From an uncultured Elusimicrobia bacterium (lineage in GTDB: Bacteria > Elusimicrobiota > Elusimicrobia > Elusimicrobiales > Elusimicrobiaceae): DNA of 52,800 nt. This document shows, piece by piece, positions 42,015 through 51,930 of this stretch (its first letter is position 1; each line of letters begins with the position of its first letter). A model generated the notes under the pieces. It was not told where the DNA came from, made no database searches, and saw only the letters and a list, made by a program, of their open reading frames with translations. Position numbers and translations under genes: made by a program. The stretch lies in NCBI GenBank assembly GCA_945913025.1, contig CAMECJ010000010.1:1-52800 (forward strand), in the 5' to 3' direction.

Positions 42015-43466
42015 ATGGAAGAAAATACCGCGCAGGAAAAAACCGCAAAACCCGCCAAAGAAACCAAGACGGCCAGACCGTCCGCAGATACGTCAAAAAC
42101 AGAAAGAACCCGCCCCGTATATGAACGCCGAACTCCGCAGCGTTGTGTGCAATCGGTACGTCCGTTAAATGCACCCGCCGCGCCCGCCCGCCCTAACGGT
42201 GCCAAACCGATGGACGCACGCGAACTCAATAAACTCAGCGTGCAGGAACTGACCAAACTGGCCGTTAATTATAACATTGAAGATATTTCCGGTCTGCGCA
42301 AGCAGGAACTCATTGGCCGTATCGTTGCCGTACAGGCCAAACAAAACGGTTCCGTCTACGGCGGCGGCGTACTGGAAATTCTGCCCGACGGATTTGGTTT
42401 TTTGCGCTCGGAAGAAAACAACTATCTGGCGGGAGCGGAAGATATTTATGTGTCTCCTTCCCAAATTAAACGCTTCGGTTTGCGTAAAGGCGATACGATT
42501 GAAGGCCTCATCCGTCCGCCTAAAGACAACGAACGCTACTTTGCCATGTTGCAGGTGCAAAAAGTAAATGGGATGGATTCCGATAAAATTTATAACCGCC
42601 CGCTGTTTGAAAACCTGACGCCTTTGCACCCTAACGAACGCTTTACGCTGGAGGTGGATAAATCCTCGCTTACCCAGCGCGTTATCGATTTGATTGCGCC
42701 TATCGGTAAAGGCCAGCGCGCGCTTATCGTGGCTCCGCCCAAAAGCGGTAAAACGATGATTTTGCAGGCGATTGCACACTCTATTGCCGAAAACTACAAA
42801 GACGCCGTATTAATGGTGCTTTTAATCGACGAACGCCCCGAAGAGGTAACCGATATGAGCCGCAGCGTAAAAGGCGAAGTCGTCGCTTCTACGTTTGACG
42901 AACCGGCCGACCGCCACGTGCAGGTTGCCGAAATGGTCATTGAGAAAGCCAAACGCTTGGCCGAACAGGGGAAAGATGTGGTGGTATTGTTGGACTCTAT
43001 TACCCGTTTGGCCCGCGCGTACAACACGGTGGCGCCGTCCTCCGGCCGCGTGCTGACGGGCGGTTTGGAAGCCACGTCCCTGCAGAAACCCAAACGCTTT
43101 TTGGGGGCGGCGCGCAATATTGAGGAAGGCGGTTCGCTGACGATTATCGCCACGGCTATGGTGGATACCGGCAGCCGTATGGACGAAGTAATTTTTGAAG
43201 AGTTTAAAGGTACGGGCAACAGCGAACTGTCGCTGGACCGCAAACTGTCCGAACGGCGCATTTTCCCCGCGGTGGACATCAACCGCAGCTCCACCCGCAA
43301 GGAAAACCTGCTACTCTCGGAAGACGAACTCAACAAAGTGTGGATTATGCGCAAAGTGCTTGCGCCGTTAAGCTCCGTGGACGCAATGACGCTGCTGCTC
43401 GATAAACTTTCGTCTACTAAATCCAATAAAGATTTCTTTAAACAAATGGAAATGAACGCGTTTTAG
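42015..43466 (+). CDS. rho: transcription termination factor Rho
   Basis: The 483-residue hexameric RNA helicase terminates untranslated transcripts. Residues 1-60 form a Lys/Thr/Pro-rich extension. The Rho N-terminal helices ([18 protein letters not shown]) and the cold-shock-like RNA-binding domain ([18 protein letters not shown]) follow, then the ATPase with Walker A APPKSGKT at 240-247, the Walker B region [18 protein letters not shown], the Q-loop and the R-loop near GTGNSELSL. The RBS is AAGGAG. Confidence 0.97.
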   Translation: MEENTAQEKTAKPAKETKTARPSADTSKTERTRPVYERRTPQRCVQSVRPLNAPAAPARPNGAKPMDARELNKLSVQELTKLAVNYNIEDISGLRKQELIGRIVAVQAKQNGSVYGGGVLEILPDGFGFLRSEENNYLAGAEDIYVSPSQIKRFGLRKGDTIEGLIRPPKDNERYFAMLQVQKVNGMDSDKIYNRPLFENLTPLHPNERFTLEVDKSSLTQRVIDLIAPIGKGQRALIVAPPKSGKTMILQAIAHSIAENYKDAVLMVLLIDERPEEVTDMSRSVKGEVVASTFDEPADRHVQVAEMVIEKAKRLAEQGKDVVVLLDSITRLARAYNTVAPSSGRVLTGGLEATSLQKPKRFLGAARNIEEGGSLTIIATAMVDTGSRMDEVIFEEFKGTGNSELSLDRKLSERRIFPAVDINRSSTRKENLLLSEDELNKVWIMRKVLAPLSSVDAMTLLLDKLSSTKSNKDFFKQMEMNAF

Positions 43467-43487
43467 TTGGGCGGAAAAAAGAAATTT

Positions 43488-43517
43488 TTGCCCAAAAACG
43501 TCCGATTATGGTAAAAT
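43488..43517 (+). promoter_or_regulatory. promoter of rpmE
   Basis: TTGCCC (43488-43493), an 18-nt spacer and TAAAAT (43512-43517), preceded by TGg. The predicted leader of about 28 nt contains the RBS GAAAGGAAG. Confidence 0.6.
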
Positions 43518-43551
43518 AATCTATATAGATTTTTGAAAGGAAGAATTAACA

Positions 43552-43884
43552 ATGAAAGAAAACTTACATCCCAAATACGATTTTGTCGAAGTCGTGTGCG
43601 CCTGCGGCAATAAATTTACCACCCGCTCCACCGCCAAAACGTTAAAACTGGACATCTGCTCCGCCTGCCATCCGTTCTTTACGGGCAAACAGAAACTTTT
43701 GGACACCGAAGGTATGGTGGAAAAATTCAACAAACGCTTTGCGAAAACCGAAGGCAAAACCTTGGTCCGCAAACCGAAAACCGAAGTAAAAGCCAAAGCC
43801 AAATTGGCGAAAAAACCGGCAGCCGCCAAAAAAGCCGCCGTCAAAAAACCGGCCAAAAAAGCGGAAGCCGCCGAAGCCAAATAG
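43552..43884 (+). CDS. rpmE: ribosomal protein bL31 with Lys/Ala-rich extension
   Basis: Residues 1-65 are a zinc-type bL31: NLHPKY, the CxC and CxxC pairs in VCACGNKF and [13 protein letters not shown], then [13 protein letters not shown]. bL31 bridges the two ribosomal subunits and usually ends near residue 70. Here about 40 more residues follow, almost all Lys and Ala ([20 protein letters not shown]), similar to the tail on the sigma factor in this window. Its own promoter and terminator make it monocistronic. Confidence 0.93.
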   Translation: MKENLHPKYDFVEVVCACGNKFTTRSTAKTLKLDICSACHPFFTGKQKLLDTEGMVEKFNKRFAKTEGKTLVRKPKTEVKAKAKLAKKPAAAKKAAVKKPAKKAEAAEAK

Positions 43885-43897
43885 CAACGCTTTTTTT

Positions 43898-43935
43898 AAA
43901 GAGCAGACTGCCCGCAAGGAAGTCTGCTCTTTTTC
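43898..43935 (+). terminator. terminator after rpmE
   Basis: A 12-bp perfect stem (AAAGAGCAGACT with AGTCTGCTCTTT), an 11-nt loop and a T run. Confidence 0.88.
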
Positions 43936-43954
43936 TTTGTAATAAGGAACCGTT

Positions 43955-45013
43955 ATGGACACCTCTAAATATGTAGCCGAATTTAAACAGTTGGAAGAGG
44001 AGCTTTCTTCCGGCAATTTGTCCGGTCAGGACTTGGCCGTAAAAGCCAAACGCCACGCGTTTTTAAAACCCATTATTGAAAAAGAGCAGGAACTTAACGC
44101 CACCCAAAAAGCCATCGAGGACGACCGCGCGATGATTGAAGCGGGTGAGGATAAAGAACTCGTTAAAATGGCCGCCGAAGAACTGGCGGAACTGGAAGCC
44201 AAACTGCCCGTTCTGCAGAAAGAACTGCGCGTGCTTGTTATCCCGCCGGATCCGAACGATTCCAAAAACATTTATTTGGAAATCCGCCCGGGCGCGGGCG
44301 GCGACGAATCCGCGCTGTTTGCGGCGGAGCTCTTGCGCGTGTACCAGCATTTTGCGCAAACCAAAGGCTGGACGACGGAAATTTTGGAGTTTACGCCCAC
44401 CGGACTCAAGGGTTGTAAATACGTCAGTATGTTTATCAAGGGCGACGGCGCGTACTCCTGGCTCCGCACCGAAGCGGGCACCCACCGCGTCCAGCGCGTG
44501 CCGGATACGGAAACCGCGGGCCGCGTGCACACGTCCACCGTTACGGTGGCGATTATGCCGGAAGCCGAAGAAATCGACATCGAAATCCGCCCCGAAGATT
44601 TGGAAATGGAAACGTGCCGTTCCGGCGGCGCGGGCGGCCAGAACGTAAACAAAGTGGAAACGGCCGTGCGCATTATCCACAAACCTACGGGCATTGTGGT
44701 TTCCTGCCGCGAAGAACGCCACCAGGGCAAAAACCGCGAAAAAGCGATGGCTATGCTGCGCGCCAAACTTTACCAGATTGAAGAAGAAAAACGCAATAAA
44801 GAAATTTACGATGAACGCAAAGCGCAAGTGGGAACCGGAGACCGCTCGGAAAAAATCCGCACATATAACTTTCCGCAAAGCCGCGTAACCGACCACCGCA
44901 CCGATAAATCGTACCATAACTTAATGGAAATTATGCAAGGCGCGATTGACCCGATACTGGAAGATTTGCGCGCTTACCGCGTGGAACAGAAACTCAAAAA
45001 TTTGCAAATCTGA
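43955..45013 (+). CDS. prfA: peptide chain release factor 1
   Basis: The 352-residue factor reads UAA and UAG stop codons. The peptidyl-hydrolysis motif GGQ is at 227-229 in [16 protein letters not shown]. The stop-codon reading tripeptide PxT appears as PDT in [14 protein letters not shown], where PAT or PVT is usual. prmC, whose product methylates the GGQ glutamine, is the next gene. A terminator-like hairpin between them may lower prmC expression. Confidence 0.96.
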   Translation: MDTSKYVAEFKQLEEELSSGNLSGQDLAVKAKRHAFLKPIIEKEQELNATQKAIEDDRAMIEAGEDKELVKMAAEELAELEAKLPVLQKELRVLVIPPDPNDSKNIYLEIRPGAGGDESALFAAELLRVYQHFAQTKGWTTEILEFTPTGLKGCKYVSMFIKGDGAYSWLRTEAGTHRVQRVPDTETAGRVHTSTVTVAIMPEAEEIDIEIRPEDLEMETCRSGGAGGQNVNKVETAVRIIHKPTGIVVSCREERHQGKNREKAMAMLRAKLYQIEEEKRNKEIYDERKAQVGTGDRSEKIRTYNFPQSRVTDHRTDKSYHNLMEIMQGAIDPILEDLRAYRVEQKLKNLQI

Positions 45014-45034
45014 TTCGCGCTTGTTTTTTGATTT

Positions 45035-45072
45035 CGCCGGACGGCGTTATTTAGGCGCGTCCGGCGTTTTTT
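45035..45072 (+). terminator. terminator-like hairpin between prfA and prmC
   Basis: CGCCGGAC (45035-45042) pairs with GTCCGGCG (45059-45066), followed by six T. prmC starts 17 nt later, so read-through or a separate promoter is needed. Confidence 0.8.
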
Positions 45073-45088
45073 AAAGGTTTTTCATTTT

Positions 45089-45931
45089 ATGCAACCCACC
45101 TTGGAAGAAGTTTTGGACGGAGCCGTTTCCCGTCTTGTTGCCGCCGGATCGGACGAACCGCAGGCCAACGCCGAATGGTTACTCGCCAGTGCGCTGGGCG
45201 TTACGCGCACGCATTTGCTGGTCAACCGCGCGGAGCGCATTACGCCCGAGCAGCAGGACGCATACGAAACAATGCTCGTGCGCAAAGAAGCGGGGGAACC
45301 GCTTTCGCACATTGTGGGGTTTCAGCCGTTCTGCGGGCTTAATATTCACGTAACTCCCGACGTATTAACTCCGCGTCCGGAAACGGAAGAACTGGCGGAC
45401 CTTGTCAGCGCGCGTTTTGAACATCGCGGCGCGTACCGTTTTTTGGATATGTGCACGGGCAGCGGGTGTATTGCCCTTGCGCTTGCGGATCGTTTTCCCA
45501 ACGCCGTCATTATGGCGGCGGATATTTCTGAAAAAGCCCTCTTGGTGGCGCAGGAAAACGCCAAGCGGCTGCATTTGGAGGACCGTATTCGGTTTTTGCA
45601 GTCGGACGTGTGGGAAAACGTACAGGATACGTTTGATTTAATTATTTCCAACCCGCCGTATATCCCGTCGGAAATTGTGGACACGCTGACGCGGGAAGTT
45701 TTACACGAACCGCGCCTTGCGCTTGACGGCGGCGCGGACGGGTTAGATGTTGTGCGGCCGCTTTGTTCTTTGGCGGCGGACTATTTAAATCCGGACGGAC
45801 TGTTGGCGTTGGAACTGTGCAAAGGTCAGGCGGGGGCGGTGGCGCGGGGACTTATGGAAATCGGCTGGAACGCCGAGGTAAAAAAAGATATAGTGGGGAT
45901 AGAGCGGTTTGTACTCGCCCAAAAAATTTAA
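45089..45931 (+). CDS. prmC: release factor glutamine methyltransferase
   Basis: The 280-residue SAM-dependent methyltransferase (HemK) N5-methylates the Gln of the release-factor GGQ motif. The N-terminal helical domain binds the factor, LTPRPETEEL precedes the Rossmann domain, the SAM loop is DMCTGSGCIALALA, and the catalytic NPPY is at 188-191. It follows prfA, the usual arrangement. Only a weak AAAGG lies before the ATG. Confidence 0.95.
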   Translation: MQPTLEEVLDGAVSRLVAAGSDEPQANAEWLLASALGVTRTHLLVNRAERITPEQQDAYETMLVRKEAGEPLSHIVGFQPFCGLNIHVTPDVLTPRPETEELADLVSARFEHRGAYRFLDMCTGSGCIALALADRFPNAVIMAADISEKALLVAQENAKRLHLEDRIRFLQSDVWENVQDTFDLIISNPPYIPSEIVDTLTREVLHEPRLALDGGADGLDVVRPLCSLAADYLNPDGLLALELCKGQAGAVARGLMEIGWNAEVKKDIVGIERFVLAQKI

Positions 45932-45949
45932 TTTTTTCTAGGAGTTGTT

Positions 45950-47212
45950 ATGGACAGATTTTTAATTCGCGGCGGCAAAAAATTGCAGGGAACGGTGCGC
46001 GCCAGCGGCAGCAAAAACGCCGCGCTGCCGATTTTGGTGGCTACGCTTTTGACGGACGAGACGTGCGTTTTGCACCGCGTGCCGGACCTGCGCGACGTAC
46101 GCACCACGCTCAAAATTTTGGAATATCTGGGCAAAAAAGTAACGTACGAAAACGGTACGGTTACCGTTTCCGCCGACGGACAGCTTAAAAACAGTTTGCC
46201 GTACGAACTCGTCAAACAAATGCGCGCGAGTTTTTGGGTGGCGGGGCCGCTTTTGGCGCGTTTTCTGGAGGCGGAAATTCCGCTCCCGGGCGGGTGCGCC
46301 ATCGGCGTGCGTCCGGTGGATATTCACTTAAAAGGATTTGAAAAACTGGGCGCGACGTGCGAAACCAAAGCGGGCAACGTCATTTTGCGCGCGCAGGAAC
46401 TCGTGCCTTCTAAAATCGTGCTGCGTTTCCCCAGCGTGGGCGCCACGCAGAATTTGCTGATGTGCGCGTGCTTAATCGAAGGCGAAACAGTACTTGAAAA
46501 TGTGGCCAAAGAACCGGAAATTGACGATGTAGTCGATTTCTTAAACAAAATGGGCGCGGATATTTCCGCCGACGACAAAGGCCGCCTGGTAATTTACGGC
46601 AAAAAAACGCTGCACGGCACGGAGCACGAAGTAATGTCCGACCGAATCGAAAGCGGTTCCTATATACTGGCCGCCGCCGCCACCCGCGGCGACGTTACCG
46701 TTACCGGCTGCGTACCCGAACATAACGCCATTTTGCTGGAGGATTTACAGGAAGCCGGCTTCACGCTGACCGTTACCAACGATTCCGTGCGCGTCCACGC
46801 CTACGACGGGGACATTAAACCGATCCGCGTTCGCACCGCGCCGTACCCGGGTTTCGCCACCGACCTGCAGGCCCCGTGGATGACGTTAATGTGTTTCTGC
46901 TCCGGCACCGCCGAAGTGGACGAGGATATTTTTGAAAACCGTTTTATGCACGCGCCCGAACTCGTGCGTATGGGGGCGGAAATTGTGACGGAAAAAAGCG
47001 TCGCGCGCATTACGGGCATAAAAGAGCTTTCCGCCGCGCACGTCCAAGCGTCCGATTTGCGCGGGGGAATGGCGCTTGTTATCGCCGGTTTGTGCGCCAA
47101 GGGCGAAACGGAAGTGGAGCGCGTTTACCATATTGACCGCGGGTATGAAAACTTGGAAGAAAAACTGACCTCTTTGGGAGCGCAAATCAAGCGGTATAAT
47201 CCCGAAAAATGA
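45950..47212 (+). CDS. murA: UDP-N-acetylglucosamine 1-carboxyvinyltransferase
   Basis: The 420-residue enzyme makes the first committed peptidoglycan precursor by adding phosphoenolpyruvate to UDP-GlcNAc. The two-lobed EPSP-synthase fold is complete; GSKNAALP is at the N-terminus and the fosfomycin-reactive loop LPGGCAIGVRPVD has Cys116, so fosfomycin sensitivity at the target is expected. The RBS is CTAGGAG. The stop overlaps the folC start as ATGA. Confidence 0.97.
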   Translation: MDRFLIRGGKKLQGTVRASGSKNAALPILVATLLTDETCVLHRVPDLRDVRTTLKILEYLGKKVTYENGTVTVSADGQLKNSLPYELVKQMRASFWVAGPLLARFLEAEIPLPGGCAIGVRPVDIHLKGFEKLGATCETKAGNVILRAQELVPSKIVLRFPSVGATQNLLMCACLIEGETVLENVAKEPEIDDVVDFLNKMGADISADDKGRLVIYGKKTLHGTEHEVMSDRIESGSYILAAAATRGDVTVTGCVPEHNAILLEDLQEAGFTLTVTNDSVRVHAYDGDIKPIRVRTAPYPGFATDLQAPWMTLMCFCSGTAEVDEDIFENRFMHAPELVRMGAEIVTEKSVARITGIKELSAAHVQASDLRGGMALVIAGLCAKGETEVERVYHIDRGYENLEEKLTSLGAQIKRYNPEK

Positions 47213-48462
47213 GTTTCGACATCGTCTTTAATTACATTTTAAAACGTACGGGCGTGGATTACGGCGCAGGACAGGACGGATTTGCGCGTCTTTTGCAGCG
47301 GCTGGGAAACCCGCAGGAACAATTTAAAATCGTCCACGTGGCGGGAACGAACGGCAAAGGTTCCGTGGCGACGATGACGGCCCGCGCGTTGGAATGTGCG
47401 GGATATAAGACGGGGCTTTTTGTGTCGCCCCATTTAATAAGCCCCGCGGAGCGTATTCAAATTAACGGAACGCCCATTTCCAAAAAATCCTTTTCGCAGG
47501 TTATTGTGGACGTATTTCAGGAAGAAGAGGACGAACTCAATTTTTTTGAAATTTTAACCGCCGCCGCGCTTGTTTATTTTGCGCGCAAAAAAGTAGACTA
47601 TGCCGTATTGGAAACGGGCCTCGGCGGACGAAAAGACCCTACCAACGCCTGCACCGCCGCGCTGAGCATTATTACCGCTGTCGGGATTGACCATACGCAA
47701 TATCTCGGCTCCAGCTTGGCGCAAATCGCACGCGAAAAAGCGGGCATTATCAAAGCCGGCGTACCCGTGATCAGCGGGGCAATGAATCCCACCGTGCGTG
47801 AAATTATCGCCAAAACGGCCAAAGTCCAAAACGCCCCGCTGACGTTTGTGGGACAGGGCGAACCGTTCTGGGAATCGTCAGTGGATATCCCGTCGGGGCG
47901 CACGCTGATGCGCACGGATGACGGCTCCGTTTGGCCGCTGCACGCCTTGGGCGCGCGCCAAGTGTTAAATGCCTGCATGGTATATCAGGCGGCCAAAACA
48001 CTCGGTTTGCCTGCGCGCGCGGTCAAAAAAGCGTTTGAAACGGTTGAATTGGCGGGGCGGTTTGAAATTTTTCACAGCGGTAAAAATACCGTCGTGCTCG
48101 ACGGCGCGCATAACCCGCAGGCTGTGAAACTTTTAATGGAATTCTGGCGCAAAACGGCACTTTCCGAGGACGCGGTTCTTTTGTGCGGGTTTATGAAGGA
48201 CAAAGACTATAAAAAAATGCTCGCGCTTTTGCGTCCGTATTTTAAAACGGTTATTGTTACCGTGCCGCCGTCTGCGCGCGGGGCGGGGGAAGAAGAAATC
48301 CGCGCCGCACTTGCCAAAAACGCGCAAATTGTGTTCGAGCCGGACTGGAAGAAAGCGCTTGGGCTTGCGCTTTCACACGAAAAAACGCTTTGTACGGGGT
48401 CTTTTTATCTGGTCGGCGCGGTGCGCGCAAAGCTGGAAAACAGAGCGTTTAAACGCGTGTAG
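47209..48462 (+). CDS. folC: folylpolyglutamate synthase / dihydrofolate synthase
   Basis: The 417-residue Mur-ligase-fold enzyme adds glutamate to folates. The P-loop region HVAGTNGKGSVATMTARAL and the omega-loop FVSPHLISPAERI are at the N-terminus; ETGLGGRKDPTN and IDHTQYLGSSLAQIAREKAGI follow, with the C-terminal signature VVLDGAHNPQAV. It may also carry dihydrofolate synthase activity. It is translationally coupled to murA by a 4-bp overlap. Confidence 0.95.
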   Translation: MSFDIVFNYILKRTGVDYGAGQDGFARLLQRLGNPQEQFKIVHVAGTNGKGSVATMTARALECAGYKTGLFVSPHLISPAERIQINGTPISKKSFSQVIVDVFQEEEDELNFFEILTAAALVYFARKKVDYAVLETGLGGRKDPTNACTAALSIITAVGIDHTQYLGSSLAQIAREKAGIIKAGVPVISGAMNPTVREIIAKTAKVQNAPLTFVGQGEPFWESSVDIPSGRTLMRTDDGSVWPLHALGARQVLNACMVYQAAKTLGLPARAVKKAFETVELAGRFEIFHSGKNTVVLDGAHNPQAVKLLMEFWRKTALSEDAVLLCGFMKDKDYKKMLALLRPYFKTVIVTVPPSARGAGEEEIRAALAKNAQIVFEPDWKKALGLALSHEKTLCTGSFYLVGAVRAKLENRAFKRV

Positions 48463-48493
48463 AACGGACGCCTTTTTCCGTCAGAAAATAGGG

Positions 48494-48522
48494 TTGACAC
48501 ACGCGCTCTATTGTGGTTAAAT
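48494..48522 (+). promoter_or_regulatory. consensus-like promoter of the coiled-coil protein gene
   Basis: A perfect TTGACA (48494-48499), a 17-nt spacer ending in TGg and TTAAAT (48517-48522). The start site is near 48529, which places an upstream in-frame TTG (48511) inside the promoter and supports the ATG at 48556. Confidence 0.75.
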
Positions 48523-48555
48523 TTAGTATATGTATTTTTGCGCGGAGAGCCAGCT

Positions 48556-50799
48556 ATGTCTTTAGACAACAACCAATTTGAAGGTCACGGGGATATCGCC
48601 CAATTTTTGGAAAAATTTAAGGAGCAGTCTTTTTCTTCTTCCGTTACGCCCGCCGGCGCGGATTTGGGCGGGAGATTAATCTCTCCTAAACCTTCCCAGT
48701 ACGAACGCACATTTGAAAAACTGGAACAAAAAATTCAGGAACTCGAAGAACGGTTCGAAGCCTCCGCCAGCCAAAACCAAATGATTCTTTCCGAGCTTGC
48801 GCGTACGCGCGAAGCGATGGAACGCCAGAAAGACCGTGACGCTTTTTTGGAACACATCTCCCGCACGATTGCCAATTTAAAAGCCAGTGTGGAAAATTTA
48901 TCCCGCGCGCGGCAGGAGCACCGCTTATCGTATCCGGAGCCGGACGTGCAGCGCGGTTTTGACGCCCCGCCGGCAAATCATTCCCATACGGCCATTTACC
49001 ATTACGAACCGGAAAATTACCGCGCCGCACAAGAAGAAAAAGCGCGTCAGGAACGCGAAGAAAAAGAGCGTATTATTTCCAGCCTGCACCAAAAAGCTTC
49101 CCAGTTAAAGGCCGTCAACAGCGCGCTGGACCGGGAAATTAAAAAAGTGCAGCAGGAAAAAATGGAAGCGCTTAAAAAATCGGCCGAGCAGGCCAAAGAA
49201 ATTTTATCTTTGCGCGACCAGCTGACCGCCGCTGAAGAACGCTTTAAATCATTTGATTTTGAAGGCCGTATTATTTCTATCCGGCAGGAATACCAGCAAA
49301 AAGTAGATAGTTTAGAAACGCAGCTGCAGGAGATTTCCGATACGTGTATGAAGCAGGTGGAGGAAATCGAATCGTTGCGTGCGGAGAATGTAAAACTCCA
49401 CAAAGCTGCCGCGGAAAAAGAAGCCGCCCTGAAGCGGTTGGAAGAAAAAGAGCGCGAGCTGCAGGCGCTTAAAGAACAAATGGCCTCTTTGGAAGCCGAC
49501 CACAGCCGCAGCGCGCAGGAACAGCTGATTGCGTTTACGGAAAAATTGCAGTCGCTCCAAACCCAGCGCGACGAACTTTCCGTCCAGTTTGAATCTGCCC
49601 GTATGGAGCTGGACGCCGTACGGCAGGAAAAAGAACTGCTTGAAAAGAACTTTAAAGAATTGGTGGAAAAAATCAATGCCAATGACGCGGTAATTGAAGA
49701 ACTGAAGCAAAAAATCGCCGTGTTGGGCCGCCAAAACGAAGACTTAACCCAGCAAAATGTGCGCTTGACGAACGAAAAAGAAGGACTCGCCCGCGCCAAC
49801 GGAGCATTGGACGCGCGTGTGCAAGCTGTCGAATTGGAAAAAGATTCTTTGTCCGCCCAAAGCGCAGAGTTGTCCTCCCGCACCGAGGAATTATCGCGCG
49901 AAAAAAATGCGCTGGAAGAACAAGCCCGTATATTAAGCGCAGAGAAAGCATCTTTGGAGCAAAATTTACAGGCCGCCCGGACGTCGGCAGAGGAATTGTC
50001 GCGCGAAAAAGCCGAACTTGCCGCACGTACCGAAGCACTTGCTCGCCAAACGCAGGAATTGTCCAGTGAAAAAGAAAATCTTTCCGTGCGCGCTGCGGAG
50101 CTGTCTCGCGAAAAACAACGCTTTGAAGAACAGACCCGCGCATTAAGCGGAGAAAAGGTTTCTTTATCGCAGAACTTGCAAGAAGCCCGCCGTACGGCGG
50201 AGGAGTTGACGCGCGAAAAAGCGGCGCTTTCTTCCCGCACCGAAGAATTGACGCGCGAAAAGAATGAACTGGAAGTTCGCGCCAAAGATTTAAACCGTGA
50301 GAAAGAAAAACTTTCTCTCCGCGCGTTGGAGCTGCAAAAGCAGACGGAAATGCTGTCGGCGGAAAAGCAGGAACTCACGAAAGAAAACCGTCAGCTGCGT
50401 AACCAAAGTGCGGCGCTCTTGGCTGCCCGTCTAGTACGGGAAAAGGAACGCGCCGACAAAGAAGAAAAGCTCCGAAAAGCTGCCTCTTCTAATTCCGCCG
50501 CTCCGCAGCCTCCCGCCGCACCTCAAGAGCCGCAGCGGCCCGTTTTACGTTCGGAACAAACGGATCCAAAACTGCTTGCTGGTGAAGCCGGAAAAGAACA
50601 AATTCCACTGTCGGAAATGCCCGTTTCTATGAATGCGCGGGCCAAATCCTCCGTGGTGACCGAGGCGGATTTGCCGGAGATTAAAGTGGCGGATCCGGTG
50701 CCCCAGCACGAACAGCTTTTTGACGGGGAAGATTTTTTGGAGAAAACGGACAGTTTTATCGGCCGTATGAAATGGTCCATTTTCAGAGAAGACAAATAA
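48556..50799 (+). CDS. long coiled-coil protein of unknown function
   Basis: I do not recognise a named family. The 747-residue protein has a short N-terminal region (MSLDNNQFEGHGDIAQFLEKF), then heptad-rich coiled coil from about residue 50 to about 640, broken near 120-160 by a Pro/His-rich linker. The second half holds degenerate repeats built on ELSREK, LEEQ and LSAEK. The last 100 residues are Pro/Ala-rich, then ADLPEIKVADPVP and a short conserved-looking end (FLEKTDSFIGRMKWSIFRED). There is no signal peptide or membrane helix. A cytoskeletal, chromosome-scaffold or tethering role is possible. It is monocistronic, with RBS GCGGAGAGCC. Confidence 0.85.
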   Translation: MSLDNNQFEGHGDIAQFLEKFKEQSFSSSVTPAGADLGGRLISPKPSQYERTFEKLEQKIQELEERFEASASQNQMILSELARTREAMERQKDRDAFLEHISRTIANLKASVENLSRARQEHRLSYPEPDVQRGFDAPPANHSHTAIYHYEPENYRAAQEEKARQEREEKERIISSLHQKASQLKAVNSALDREIKKVQQEKMEALKKSAEQAKEILSLRDQLTAAEERFKSFDFEGRIISIRQEYQQKVDSLETQLQEISDTCMKQVEEIESLRAENVKLHKAAAEKEAALKRLEEKERELQALKEQMASLEADHSRSAQEQLIAFTEKLQSLQTQRDELSVQFESARMELDAVRQEKELLEKNFKELVEKINANDAVIEELKQKIAVLGRQNEDLTQQNVRLTNEKEGLARANGALDARVQAVELEKDSLSAQSAELSSRTEELSREKNALEEQARILSAEKASLEQNLQAARTSAEELSREKAELAARTEALARQTQELSSEKENLSVRAAELSREKQRFEEQTRALSGEKVSLSQNLQEARRTAEELTREKAALSSRTEELTREKNELEVRAKDLNREKEKLSLRALELQKQTEMLSAEKQELTKENRQLRNQSAALLAARLVREKERADKEEKLRKAASSNSAAPQPPAAPQEPQRPVLRSEQTDPKLLAGEAGKEQIPLSEMPVSMNARAKSSVVTEADLPEIKVADPVPQHEQLFDGEDFLEKTDSFIGRMKWSIFREDK

Positions 50800-50811
50800 C
50801 CCGCTTATCTG

Positions 50812-50837
50812 AGCCTGATATTTTTATCAGGCTTTTT
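50812..50837 (+). terminator. terminator after the coiled-coil gene
   Basis: AGCCTGATA pairs with TATCAGGCT around TTTT, followed by four more T. Confidence 0.88.
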
Positions 50838-50854
50838 AACAAAAAGGAAAAAAT

Positions 50855-51928
50855 ATGTCCCGTTTAAATATAGTCGTTTTATACGGCGGTAAATCCACCG
50901 AACACGAAGTATCCGTGCACAGCGCGCAGACGGTTTGCCGTATGCTTCAAGCCAAGCCGGAAAAATACCGAATTTATCCCGTTTTTATTGATAAACAAGG
51001 CTTTTGGTTTTTGCAAAAAGAATGCGGTTTTAAAACACCGCAGGACGTTGCCGTTACGCCTGTTTTGCGTGCGGACGCCAATGTAGCTGCCCTGGACGGG
51101 TCTCTGGCGTTTAAGGCGGACGTGTTCTTTCCCGTTCTGCACGGTACGAACTGCGAGGACGGTACAATGCAAGGCTTGTTGGAGACGCTGGGCGTTCCGT
51201 ATGTCGGCTGCGGCGTGTTGGCGTCGGCTATGGGAATGGATAAGGAAATTTCTAAACTGCTTGCCGCGCAGGCGGGGGTGGAAATTCTGCCGTACGTTAC
51301 CGTTTCGCGCGGCGAAGCGTATGACAAGGCGGAACTGGAAGCGTGGGTAAAAGAAGTGGGTCTGCCCGTTTTTGTCAAACCGGTGCGTTTGGGCTCCTCC
51401 GTCGGCGTGCGGAAAGTAAAAAAACTGGAAGAACTGCATGATGCCGTATCGTTCGCGCTCCAATTTGATTCGGACGTGATGATTGAAAAAGGCATAGACC
51501 GCGCGCGCGAACTTTTCTGTGCGATTTACGGAGAGGGGGAACATTTAAAAACCTCCGCGTGCGGGGAATTGCGTACGGTGGCGGGCGAATTTTTTGACTA
51601 TAATGCCAAATATATTGTGTCCGGCGGGTGCGAAACCAATGTGCCGGCCAACATTGCACAGGATACGGAAATCTGTATGCGGGAAGACGCAGCGGCTGTG
51701 TTCCGCACGCTTCGCGCAAGCGGACTGGCCCGTGTGGATTTTTTAATGGATAAAGACGGACGGTATTATTTTTCCGAAATCAATACGCTTCCCGGAATGA
51801 GCGAAACAAGCCTTTTCCCGCAGCTTTTTGAAGCGTCTGGCGAAGATTACGGCCAAATTTTAGACGGCCTGATCCGCCTTGCGCTGGATGTCCGCGCGCG
51901 TAAAGACGCGCTGGCGTTAAACAGATAA
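50855..51928 (+). CDS. ddl: D-alanine--D-alanine ligase
   Basis: The 357-residue ATP-grasp ligase makes the D-Ala-D-Ala end of peptidoglycan precursors. The N-terminal VLYGGKSTEHEVSVHSA, the middle VPYVGCGVLASAMGMDK, VKPVRLGSSVGV and the C-terminal EINTLPGMSETSLFPQL are all typical. The omega loop FFDYNAKY keeps the Tyr found in D-Ala-specific enzymes, so D-Ala-D-Lac (vancomycin-resistant) activity is not expected. The RBS is AAAAAGGAAA. A small membrane protein gene follows after 2 bp. Confidence 0.95.
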   Translation: MSRLNIVVLYGGKSTEHEVSVHSAQTVCRMLQAKPEKYRIYPVFIDKQGFWFLQKECGFKTPQDVAVTPVLRADANVAALDGSLAFKADVFFPVLHGTNCEDGTMQGLLETLGVPYVGCGVLASAMGMDKEISKLLAAQAGVEILPYVTVSRGEAYDKAELEAWVKEVGLPVFVKPVRLGSSVGVRKVKKLEELHDAVSFALQFDSDVMIEKGIDRARELFCAIYGEGEHLKTSACGELRTVAGEFFDYNAKYIVSGGCETNVPANIAQDTEICMREDAAAVFRTLRASGLARVDFLMDKDGRYYFSEINTLPGMSETSLFPQLFEASGEDYGQILDGLIRLALDVRARKDALALNR

Positions 51929-51930
51929 TT

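Noticed and set aside
49047-50378. 443-codon minus-strand ORF in the coiled-coil gene
   Set aside because: It is Ser/Phe/Cys-rich, the expected antisense of Glu/Lys/Ala coiled-coil codons.
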